A stretch of DNA of 64,000 nt, taken from the NCBI GenBank assembly GCA_020152595.1, contig JAIGNY010000912.1, forward strand, positions 663,001 to 727,000. Reading direction: 5' to 3'. The translations under genes and the position numbers were made by a program. A model generated the notes under the pieces. It did not search any database, was not told the DNA's origin, and saw nothing but the letters and a program-made list of their open reading frames with translations. Below are positions 11,060 to 23,000 of the stretch, piece by piece. This DNA is from Chiridota heheva (lineage: Eukaryota; Echinodermata; Holothuroidea; Apodida; Chiridotidae). Position 1 is the stretch's first letter. Each line of letters opens with the position of its first letter.

Positions 11060-14000
11060 CGCGAATTGACGTCATCATCAGAGACCTTTTAGGCGAGTAG
11101 AGGGGGTGCATCTGTTATTGTAATAGTTCGTCTGAACGATCTATTTCTCCTCTACCCGTAGAGATTTTAAAAATTCCAATACAATATTTGGGCCGGTTTT
11201 TATGATTTTTTTGGTAAAAAAAGGTCCAAAATGGCCTAAAATCACAAATTTTGGCATATTTTTTTCAAAAAAACACAAACATTGACCAAGTACAAGTAAA
11301 AATCGTGTAGCAACCAACAATTCAAACTATCTTTATACTTTACCTGAAAAAAAAAAATTGAAAAAATATTCATGTATGGCATTCGTCGTAATGTTCTTTT
11401 TTTTTTTGTAAACGTTTTTTTTAAAAATGCACTTTTTTGTAACGATTTTACTCAAATTTTTTTAATCTAACCCCCCAACAAAATAACCATATTATGACAG
11501 ATCTATTCAATCTGGTTTGAATGAACTTATTTGCAGCTCTATAGGATTTTGGGAAGGTACTCAAATGTTTTTTTGGAAAAGGGATCGTAAGCGTCATGGT
11601 CACGGTGACGCTGGGAGAGTAAGGGTTAATGAACTTATTAACCTCTATTTCTGCATGAACATTTCTTGGCGTCAATAAATGTGACTCCGCCCATCACGTT
11701 ATTAATTTTTTTCCATTTGGAAAACATAATTTTCAGCTGGAAATTGTAATTCCTAGCTGGGAAATACTATTTCCAGCTGAAAAACGCAGTTCCCAGCTGG
11801 AACCAGTTGGGAATCTTAGTTGTTTCCAACTGGAATTTGTCTTGGGTTGTCATTCATTCGTTGGATTGTAATCTTTTGATGTAACAGTTTGATGGAGCTC
11901 AAATGTATAAATGTCCTAAACTAAGGAAGGAATTTTGTTTTAGTTAAATTTTTTAGTAAAGGAACATATAAATTATATTTTAGGTAGTTTAAACTAAATT
12001 CAGTCATTCAAAATTGAGCAATTGTAATAAGACACATGACTGCTAAGGCAAACCTGTGGCCAGGACTGTTTGCAATGGGGAGGGGTAGCACTAGGGAAGA
12101 TTCTCCATATACATATCCTTAATATATATATATATATATATATTTTTGCAAGGGCGCTAATGCCTCATGCTGGCTAGGGCCTGTGCTGATGTTAACAGTT
12201 TTTCCCTGCTGTCACACACACAACATTGTGGTCCCACCCACAACATTGTGGTCCCACCCACAACATTGTGGTCCCACCCACAACATTGTGGTCCCACCCA
12301 CAACATTGTGGTCCCACCCACAACATTGTGGTCCCACCCACAACATTGTGGTCCCACCCACAACATTGTGGTCCCACCCACAACATTGTGGTCCCACCCA
12401 CAACATTGTGGTCCCACCCACAACATTGTGGTCCCACCCACAACATTGTGGTCCCACCCACAACATTGTGGTCCCACCCACAACATTGTGGTCCCACCCA
12501 CAACATTGTGGTCCCACCCACAACATTGTGGTCCCACCCACAACATTGTGGTCCCACCCACAACATTGTGGTCCCACCCACAACATTGTGGTCCCACCCA
12601 CAACATTGTGGTCCCACCCACAGCATTGTGGTCCCACCCACAACATTGTGGTCCCACCCATAACATTGTGGTCCCACCCACAACATTGTGGTCCCACCTA
12701 CAACATTGTGGTCCCACCCACATTTGCACATACTACATGCTTTATGTTTTGGTGCAAAAAATCTGACAGAATTTGTACTTAATTTGCATGAAACTTTTGG
12801 GTGTCACATAGATAATGTTATACTAATGCAGTGTTTTCTGGTTAACTTTTCTTCTTGTTCTATACTCAGGATCATCTCCAGCAACAGATCACATATTGTG
12901 AAACTTCCACCAAATAAAGTAAGCATATTTGTTTAAGTACATGTACCATTTCTTACCCTCCCTGGCAATTCCCATTAGTACCTTGGTATACTTTTGTTTT
13001 GCTATCTCAATAATATCTTACTTCAAATTTTGCTTCAAAGTGGGGCTGGGGAGGGGGATGGCAAATCTTGACTTCCTGAAAAGTGGAGGGCATGGTGACT
13101 GGGTTCCCATGTGGCACCCCTATGAAGTAGACAATGTTTTAGTACTCTCCTTATATATCCAATGGTTGTTATGCACAAAATTTCAGAAAATGTCTGAGGG
13201 AAATACAAACAGATTTTGGGGAATTTCTAAAAATCTTAATTTTTAATATTTCCTTCACAATAGGGAACACCAGAGTCATAATTGTTGAGAAACCGACCCA
13301 TGTAGTGTGTAAAACAGGATGTTATGTTAGAATCTGTTTCTTGAGAGAATATTTTTAGTTGATGTACTTTTACCAACCATTTCATTCAGAAATCTTTTGA
13401 TATGTATAATATTTAAGTTTCATGTATGGGATCATAAAGTGGCAGTGTTTGAATACTTTAAAGTACAAAACCATGGAACTTAAAAGCTGCCGCCATTTTC
13501 CCTTTTTCAGCAAATCAAGTTTATGAGGACATCCCATCAGTTTCTGTTGATGAGCAGTCCTCCGAACAAAGAGGCGTCCTTTCAGAAGGCAAAAGAGGTC
13601 CATGGCAGCATCTTTGCCTTTCAGTAAGTAACACATTCGGAAGGAGTTACAATGGAGGACAATGTGGGACTTATTCACCAAGCAAAGAAATCAGAAGTTT
13701 AAAAATCTTCTTCTGCTTAAAAAGTGGATCGTAAAAGTTTTCACCAGTTTTTCCAAAAAGGTTCTGCATTTTTTACTGTCATAAAAAGTAGTTATGCTCA
13801 GTTGGCATCAAGTAGAAACTGGTTTTGGGAGACCAATACCCTCCCCATCCGTCCCCTCCCCATCCATCCCCTCTTCATCCATCCCCTCCCCATCCGTCCC
13901 TCTCCATCCGTCCCTTCCCCATCCGTCCCCTCCCCATCCGTCCCCTCCCCATCCGTCCCCTCCCCATCCGTCCCCTCCCCATCCGTCCCCTCCCCATCCG

Positions 14001-17000
14001 TCCCCTCCCCATCCGTCCCCTCCCCATCCGTCCCCTCCCCATCCGTCCCCTCCCATCCGTCCCCTCCCCATCCGTCCCCTCCCCAGCCGTCCCTCCCCAT
14101 CCGTACCCTCCCCATCCGTCCCTCCCCATCAGTCCCCTCCCCATCCGTCCCCTCCCCATCCGTCCCTCCCCATCCGTCCCTCCCCATCCGTCCCATCCGT
14201 CCCCTCCCCATCCGTCCCCTCCCCATCCGTTCCCATCCGTCCTCTCGCCATCCATCTTCTCGCCATCCGTCTCCTCCCCATCCGTCCCCTCCCATCCGTC
14301 CCCTCCCCATCCGTCCCCTCCCCATCCGTCCCCTCCCCATCCGTCCCCTCCCCATCCATCCCCTCCCCATCCGTCCCCTCCCCATCCGTCCCCTCCCCAT
14401 CCGTCCCCTCCCCATCTGTCCCCTCCCCATCCATCCCCTCCCAATCCGTCTCCTTCCCATCCGTTCCCTCCCCATCCGTTCCCTCCCCATCCGTCTCCTC
14501 CCCATCCGTTCCCTCCCCATCAGACCCTGCCCATCCGTCCCCTCCCCATGACAGTGTTTTTCATTCATGTATGACATGTACAAGTAAAAATGTATTCTTT
14601 CTATTCTTGGCCTCTGAGGCCGATGGTGAAGTTTGCTTGGGTAATCGCATTACCCATAAAACTTCACACCATCGGCCTCAGAGGCCATCTCCCCATCTTT
14701 ATTTAAAACTTCCTTTCACCCAGGTAGTTCTAAGTTCGTATTGGCCACACCCTCTCCAACCCGTACCCCCAAGAAGAGGATGTCCCCCAAGGCAGCATCC
14801 TCTCTCCCAATCTCGGATAGCCTTGGCCCCAAAATCAAACGTACCTTCTACGTGGATGACTTTACCATCTTCTACTCTTCCCCTAGCTTTCCTTTTGTTG
14901 AAAATAGGCTCCAAATCAGCCTCAACCAGCTGCAAGTCTGGAGCAACAATAACGGTTTTAGATTCTCCAAAGATAAGACAGTCTGCATGCACTTCTGTCA
15001 TTTCAACAACCTCCACCTCAAACCGAACTTTGTGCTCAATGGCAATCGCATCCCTAAAGTTGAACACACAAAGTTGCTGGGTCTAACTCTAGACCCCAAG
15101 CTCACCTACAAGCAACACACCACCAACCTGAAACTAAATGCAACAGCTCCTTTAACATCCTTCGACTCCTCTCCAACACCACTTGGGGTGCGAACCGCTA
15201 TGCTCTCCTCAAAATTTTCAGGCTCTTCATTCGAGCCAAGCTTGACTACGGCAATATTGTCTACTGTGTCGCTCACAACTCATACCTCAACCACATCAAC
15301 ACCATCCAAAATAAAACCCTCAGGCTTTGTCTAGGTGCCTATAGGACCTTCCCAATCACCAGCCTTCATGTTGAAGCCAACTCTCCCCCTCCCTTTCTAC
15401 TTAGATGTAGAAAGCTTAGCCTCTCCTATGCTTTTAGAGTCCTCCGGAAACTCCTTTCTCCCAACCTCTGCAGGAAAAGTATTCTTTTCTTCTGGATACC
15501 CAGCCATGTTGGCATCCCTAGCAATGACAGGGCTGATGCAGCTGCTAAGCCTGCCCTCAACATCCTCTCTACCCCTTTTCCCAAAACCCTCTCTGACATC
15601 AAACAGCTTATCGCTTCCTTTGTTCGTGACTGCCGGCAAACCTCATGGAACTCCCAAATTGATGACAAACTCCATGTCATCCAGCCCACAATTTTAATCA
15701 AATCTACTATCAACAACCTTTCTCGTATCAACAACGTTCTTATTACCCGTCTTAGAATTGGTCACACCCACCTCACTTACTCCCACCTCCTTATTGGCTC
15801 CCCCCAACCCCTCTGCAACAATAGCCATTGCACCCTCACAATCCATCACGTTATCCTTGCTTGCCCCCTGTACAACCTTCTCAGAGTTTTCCTCGCTCCC
15901 CACAACTCAGTTGCTGAGTTCTTCCAGAAAAATCATCCGGATAAAATTATATCCTTCCTTCATCATGCTTCCCTCTACAACCATATTTAATTCTCCTCTT
16001 CCACCCCCTCTCTACTTTTTTTTGTTTCAAGCATGTACCTCTCCTCTCGATCACAGCTTTCTGACCTTTTGTTTTTTAATTTCTCTCATTCTTCCCCTGT
16101 TTCCTTTCCTTCCTACCTCTAGAATGATCTGACCTCCCAGGCACAATTTGACCCTGGTTGTCGTGGTGCCGTTAAGCCCTCATCAAACAAACAAACAAAC
16201 AAACAAATCTTTCTGTTCTTAGCTGGCAAAATTCCAGATGGAAATACAAAATCATTTTTCTGTTATATAAATTTAGAGCACAATCATGGTCAAAAGTTGT
16301 GGGAAACAAAACCGTGCTGCCCTTTTATCGATGATATTCACTTTTTTTGTGGTTTCTTTCAAGCTGTCCCAATCTGGTGGAGAATGCCGAAAGAATTATT
16401 CTCTAATTTTGTCATAACCATTTTGGCCTCGCCTTTAGCAAGATAATCTCAGCAAGAATATTGCTATGAGATATATATGCAGTGACAAATCTGTTTTCTC
16501 TTCATTTTTTGTGCAGTGGCTCAAACATTGAAAACTGGCATTCCATTTTGAGAAACGGCCTCATCATGGCATCAGGTACCAAACACCAGGTAAGTCCTGC
16601 TCCTTTTTTGGATCTACATGTACTTCTGTAATAAGTTGCTTAAGAACCTAGTAAGAATATTGACTTCTCTTCTCATTACAACTGACGACTCCTTCACCAC
16701 TACCCAGAGTGTTTTTAAATGAATTTTTACTGTTGGGCCAATTGATTTCCAAAGTCGCATTGGTAGACATTGAATTTTTAAAGGATCACATGACATGAAA
16801 GTTCATTGTTTGGACACAAACAAACTGGTGCTATAACTTATATGTTGAGCCACAACATCATTGATGCTCTTTTTCAGATGCATGGTGCAGCATACGGCAA
16901 GGGGATTTATCTGAGTCCTCATTCTAGTGTATCGTTTGGATACTCTGGTATGGGGCACGGTGTTCACAATGCTTCAAAGAGTCGCATTCCCCAACAGCGC

Positions 17001-20000
17001 AGAGCTCCTCATCAACCCGCACCTCCGCCCCTTCCTGTAAGTTTGTGAAGTTTTTCTTTCCGCTAAGTTGATCTGTTTGTGCATACATCGAACATTAATC
17101 GTTCCAAAGGATAAGTTTCTTGGTAAAGCTTGTTTTTTCATCTTGTGTGAAAGAGGACATATTTTTTATTTCAATATCAGCATTCTAAAAATGACTGAAA
17201 GCATGATTTCAAAAGATAATGTCTAAGCTAATTAAACATGAATGTGTTTTATTCTATATTTGTTTTTATTTTATATTGATATTTGTTTTATATTGAAAGT
17301 TGATTTCAATATTTTTGCATTATATTGATATGTCTGATACTGTTATTTTTGTTTTATACTGATAAATTTGTTTGATTTTTTTTGTTTTTTATTGATATAT
17401 ATGTATATATATTTTGTATTAATATATTTTTGTATTATATAGCCGAGAGAGAATCTCCCTCCTCTGCCACCTCCGTCATCATCAAGATGTTTCCTGGAAA
17501 GTAAAAACCTTAGATGTATAGCTCTATGTGAAGGTAATTGTTTTACTTATAGTTTGTTTGTTTTTAATGATGATCATGCATCTCTAAAAGGTGCAGTGGC
17601 TCAGTGCCCCAGGGGTGGGGGGCACTTCCATACTAAAGTGGTAGGTATGTGCCACCCAGAAATTCAAAATTGGACTGCAGTATGAGAGATTTTTTTGGTA
17701 ACTGCAGTATGACAGTTAATGATTTTATACCTGCAGTATGCAAAAAGGTGATTTTTGATACCTGCAGTACGAAAATAGGTGACTTTTGATCCTACAGTAT
17801 AAAAATATGCAATGTTTTTAAGACCAGCAGTATGAGAGATTGGATTTTTGATACCTGCACAAAGAAGATTCTGAAAAAAAGCAACTGCTCGGGCGGCACA
17901 TGTATATATACCTCACATGTGGAAGTGCCCCCCCCCCCACTCCCCCCGGGCTCAGTGGTTAAGGATTCATGCTCATATGTGAAAGGTACAAGGCACTGCC
18001 GCGAACGCTGTATTGTGTCCTTGATCAAGACACATAACTCTACTTGCTTGAAACCACTCAGCTGTAAAAATGGTACCAGCCTTGCAGGGAAGTAATCTGC
18101 GATGGACTGGTATCTATCCAGAGGGAGTCATGTGCTGTCATCCATTTATGCCAGGGAAACTGGGGATAACCATCTGTTTGGGCATCATTAACCCTTATTC
18201 TACCAGGGCATTTGAGATTAGTGTTATTTTAGGGAACATTTTTGGAAAAGGGGCTTTTTCGCAAATTTATTTTCTTTTTCTACTGTAATAAGTTTATGCT
18301 ATATGAAAGCTAAGACTTTGGACTTTTCGTTGGTTTGCATAATTCTCTCGTCAATTATGCAAATTTATGCAAATGAGGTCATTGAGTCAGATTATTAAGT
18401 GTCCTAAAACTGCTATCTTTATGATATTCTGCTCTCTTGTGGCTAATTCACACAGAAATATTGATATAATTTATGAATTGTTGAAAGAAGGACCTTTCAA
18501 TTTGATAGTACTCATTGATTATTTTTTGGAGCAAGGAAAAAATTCATATATCAATTTTAAATTCTTTGACCTTTTTGACCTAAAAATTGACCGCTGATTT
18601 TGCCAATGATCTATCTGATAGGATTTGGCAATATATTTTCCTATAAACATGCATTGTTCCTTTCTATGATGCACAAAACCAATATAATATAAAAAGGAAA
18701 TGTTTTCACCAATATTTCAATAAAAATGTTATGCAAATTAGCTAATTTATTATGCACAGGCTTGAAATTTTTAGTATATGACACAAATTTAGCCATTGGA
18801 AGCTTTGGAAATACTTATATTTATTCAGGATATACTGAATGTCATGTAGAAACTTACCTTTGTTGATTCCTGTAGGAAATTTTGGTGAAAAGGCAGTCAA
18901 AAATGGTTCAGAGCATCAGTAATCATGTTGATGTTGCCAAACTTGGTATCCTTCAGTGACAGTTGGTACCGCATATGAAATGTCAACAAATTTGTCCAAA
19001 TACAGGAAAATACAATTTCAACTGTTTTCAAGGATATACAGGGGTTGGGGTAGTGGGGGGGGGGTGCTGGGGGGTTCCGGCTTTTTTATATTGGAGGGGG
19101 ACAAGGGGTTATGCCATCCACCCAAAATATGGTCCTCTTCCAGGATCCAAAATGCTTCAAAGAAAAGGATTTTCCCCTAAATGGGACTGCTTGGCCCCCA
19201 CCATAGGTCTCTTGCCCCCATCATGGGTCTCTTGCCCCAACATATGTCTCTTTCCCACAACATGAGACCCTTTCCCCTTAAAATTGTAATCCTACTCCAC
19301 TGCACCACAACCTCACAACATGGGTATATGGGCGCTGTTGCACTACAAATGAAAGGTTGATCTGTAAAGTTTTATCCAAAATTACTATAAAAAGGACAAG
19401 TCATTTTAATCACATCAGATTTTAGTGACTTATTTACTTGTTTATAACCCTTACAAGTAAATAATCCCAGCTAACTTTGAGTGTATTTGCTTAATTTTGC
19501 AAGGATCCGCACTAACGTTAGCTATGCTTAACGTTAGACCTAACGAGTAACGTTAGTAAGCATGAAGTTTGAAAAATGCACTCACGATTTTAGAAATTGA
19601 AAAATCATTTCACCTGGTTCTGTTAATCTTTGAGCCTCATCTGGGTTGGGTCCAGGTACTAAAAGATCTCAATCACTGGCAATAAGCCTTCCGACTCTTC
19701 CTAATCCTCAGTTTCACTTTGAAATAAGAATTTCTGTCGTCTCAACGTGTAAATGTCAAAAAATCTAAAAATAACTCGAGTGACGTAGCTATAAAATGTT
19801 GTTAGGAAGTACCGAGGGGGTATGTCTTTTATTGTAGCAATCCACGTGAAAGCACATTGCTTTCGCTACAGAATGGTGTTTGAAACTTTTCATTACAATG
19901 TAGGGGTGGATCACACGATTTTTTAATAAAAAGGGTAAAAAAATCACCAAAAATCTCAAAATTGACATATTTTACCAATAATTTTAAAAATGTAACCAGG

Positions 20001-23000
20001 TATGAGCAAAATTTGATTACATTTGGACAATGTGACTTGTCTACATATTAAATATAAAATAAAATAAAAACTATCTTAATTTATTTTCTAAGTAATTTTT
20101 GTCAATATGCATTTTTTGGGACATTTTAAACAAAAACTGAAATGTATTAATGTTTGGACAAAATTTACTAAAAAACGGGAGTGTAGAATCCCCCCCAAAA
20201 ATACAATATTATGAAAGATCTTTCCGAGATCTTTGAAATGAAACTGTTTGCACCCCTATAGGATTTTGGTAAGGTCCTGATTTTATTCATAGAAAAAGGT
20301 AGTTTGAAAACAGCGCACCGTGTTATAGAGTCAGGGTTAACTCTGCAACTTCACAGGTCAACACCCCAATTTCTTAATTGCCTGTTTCTATTATTGCCCA
20401 GATTCAAAGTTGGTGAACACTCAAGTTTTCACCTTGCTCTTTCCAAGAAGTTATTAGAGAAACAGACAAGGGTGTGATGACCACCAATTGACCTCTCTGA
20501 GTAAGGAAAATAGCCACACTTACCATAGCAACATGGTAACTAGGTGGGTCAAGCAAACCTCAAATCCGCAATCATGCATGACCCATGCATTGACATATAG
20601 ATGTTCATGTGACCTGCCGCAAGCTTTGATCTGTCTATGGCACTTCTTCGGATCGTTAGAGTTTTTAGCAAAAGGAATTCAAAAAATCCATTTACTAATA
20701 TTTCGGGGTAAGAGGAATTGGATTTACAAAGCCTGTAGGCGCAAGTTTTGTTCACCATCTTGTCTGTTACTCAGTCGGTGTGTGCAGAATTTTTGTTTTG
20801 TGCAGTATTTTGCATTGACGTTGTTATGCAGATTTTGTTGCAAGGTAAATTCGTGTGGTGATTGGTTGAAGAAGCTGTCAATCATCTTCACTCAAAGAGG
20901 TCAATTGGTTTCTTCATCTGATGGACGGTGAGCTCCACCAACCCAAAGGCTGAGTGAGGAGAAAGTGTGAAGCAGAACAACAACCTCTGTGCAGTGATGT
21001 CAGCTTTTCGTTCTGCATATCTGTTGAAAAATTGTAGTTTGAATCGTTAGAATTAAATCTGGAATTCCCATCTTCTTAGTAGTTTGCTCAATCAACTGAT
21101 GGATCTCCTATTTCTCAATTTTTTTTTTATTGTTCTTAACTTTTGGCTTGTTGTAATTGTTGTTCCAGTCGTGAAAGACGTTTCCTTCTATCTCAAGAAG
21201 TGTGATCATCTAGACATTAAAATAAAGTTTGACAATTTTTTTGGCAGTGATAAACTCCAAAGAGCTGACCAGACACAACCACGTGTGGGTTTGCACCAAC
21301 CCAGATCACGTATGCACAAGATTCTTTTTCGTGTAAGTATAGCACATTTTTTAAATTTTAAAACAAATTTAAGGTTGTTGGCTCTACATGAAGTGAAAAT
21401 TTCAATTTAAAGATTCTTCTTTCAAGTTGTCATGCAATGATTGTACCATTTATTCAACTTTTTTCTTAATTCTAGTTGTAATCAAATGTGGTTAGCAGAA
21501 TGCAGGAAGAATCAACATTTTCTAGTCTAAAAATAATCCCAAAAAAGTGTGCAGTTGTAACACATGTATTGAACTCGAAAACAATGTCAGGAATGATGCT
21601 TGTATTATCCCCTCGCCAATGAAGTTAGTAAAGAGGGGATAGCTAGTATAATTACCAATGTCCTTCCATCTGTCTGTCCTTTCGTCCACATTTATTGTCA
21701 GTTCGACCACATGCATTGTTTAGCTACTGGGGAACAAAAGTTTTCTGCCCTTGGAAAGAAATTCCAACTATTTTTTATAAAGGAAACTATTGCCTTAAGA
21801 GAACATACAACAATGCATTCCTGCATTGACTGGCAATTACAAAAAATTGTTCTAGCATGAAAGAAAATTCCAACAATAGACCCTGATGCCTCAAAGAAAT
21901 TTATAATTAAGTGTCTTGGGGATAAACAGAAATATAAAAAATAATCTCCAAATTAATCTGCAATAAATTTGCATTCTGATTTGGTAGATAGATCAAGCCT
22001 ATCTGGTTTATAAGGGAAAATATCAAGTTAAGAATATTTTTATGGGGAGTTTCAGCTTTAAGTTAAGGGTGAATGTTTTTTTGTTTGTGTAAATTATCAG
22101 GAGGTAATGAGGAGGGATATCAAGGTGAGGTGCAATGGAGTGAGTAAAGGCCATAGTGAAAAGCTGGAATGAGTTGGTTAAGAGTACATTTGTTAGATGA
22201 GTGGGTGGCAAAAGGTGATTGGAGGATGGTAGGTGATTGGAGGATGGTAGGTGATTGGAGGATGGTAGATGAAGGGGATATGGTAGGTAAATGGAGGATG
22301 GTAGGTGAATGGGGGATAGTAGGTGAATGAATTGATGGTAGGTGAATGAATTGATGGTAGGTGAATGAATGAATTGATGGTAGGTGAATGAATTGATAGT
22401 AGGTGAATGAATTGACGGTAGGTGAATGAATTGACGGTAGGTGAATGAATTGACGGTAGGTGAATGAATTAACGGTAGGTGATTGAATTAACGGTAGGTG
22501 ATTGAATTGACGGTAGGTGAATGATTTGACGGTAGGAAAATGATTTGACGGTAGGAGAATGATTTGACGGTAGGTGAATGAATTGACGGTAGGTGAATGA
22601 ATTGACGGTAGGTGAATGAATTGACGGTAGGTAAATGAATTGACGGTAGGTGAATAAATTGACGGTAGGTGAATAAATTGACGGTAGGTGAATGAATTGA
22701 CGGTAGGTGAATGAATTGACGGTAGGTGAATGGAGGGCGGTAGGTGAATGAATTGACGGTAGGTGAATGGATTGATGGTAGGTGAATGGAGGATGGTAGG
22801 TGAATGAATTGATGGTGGGTGAATGATTTGATGGTGGGTGAATGAATTGATGGTGGGCGAATGAATTGATGGTGGGCGAATGAATTGATGGTGGGCGAAT
22901 GAATTGATGGTGGGCGAATGAATTGATGGTTGGCGAATGAATTGATGGTGGGCGAATGAATTGATGGTGGGCGAATGAATTGATGGTGGGCGAATGAATT

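Larger units (their letters stand above)
8952..11629 (-). mobile_element. piggyBac-like DNA transposon (TTAA target site), element 1
   Basis: TTAA at 8952-8955 is followed by CCCTTACTCTCC, and the far end reads GGAGAGTAAGGG followed by TTAA at 11626-11629. Terminal inverted repeats of 12 bases starting with CCC, plus a TTAA duplication, are diagnostic of piggyBac. The element is about 2.7 kb. It carries two minus-strand exon-like frames (10819-11004 and about 9772-10087), but I see no catalytic DDD transposase core, so it looks internally rearranged or non-autonomous. An A run of about 30 bases lies at 11028-11057. A related, more decayed copy is at 18188-20340. It lies inside the PARP intron 7155-12869. 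Confidence 0.88.

Noticed and set aside
12221-12720. CRISPR-like array
   Set aside because: Units abut directly with no spacers, and the window is eukaryotic.
12167-12782. Frames of 145-199 codons on both strands
   Set aside because: They cross the 20-bp satellite; all frames are open for the same reason.
13794-15086. A 430-codon proline/serine-rich frame
   Set aside because: It runs through the 15-bp minisatellite into LINE sequence in a non-LINE frame; no splice or start support.
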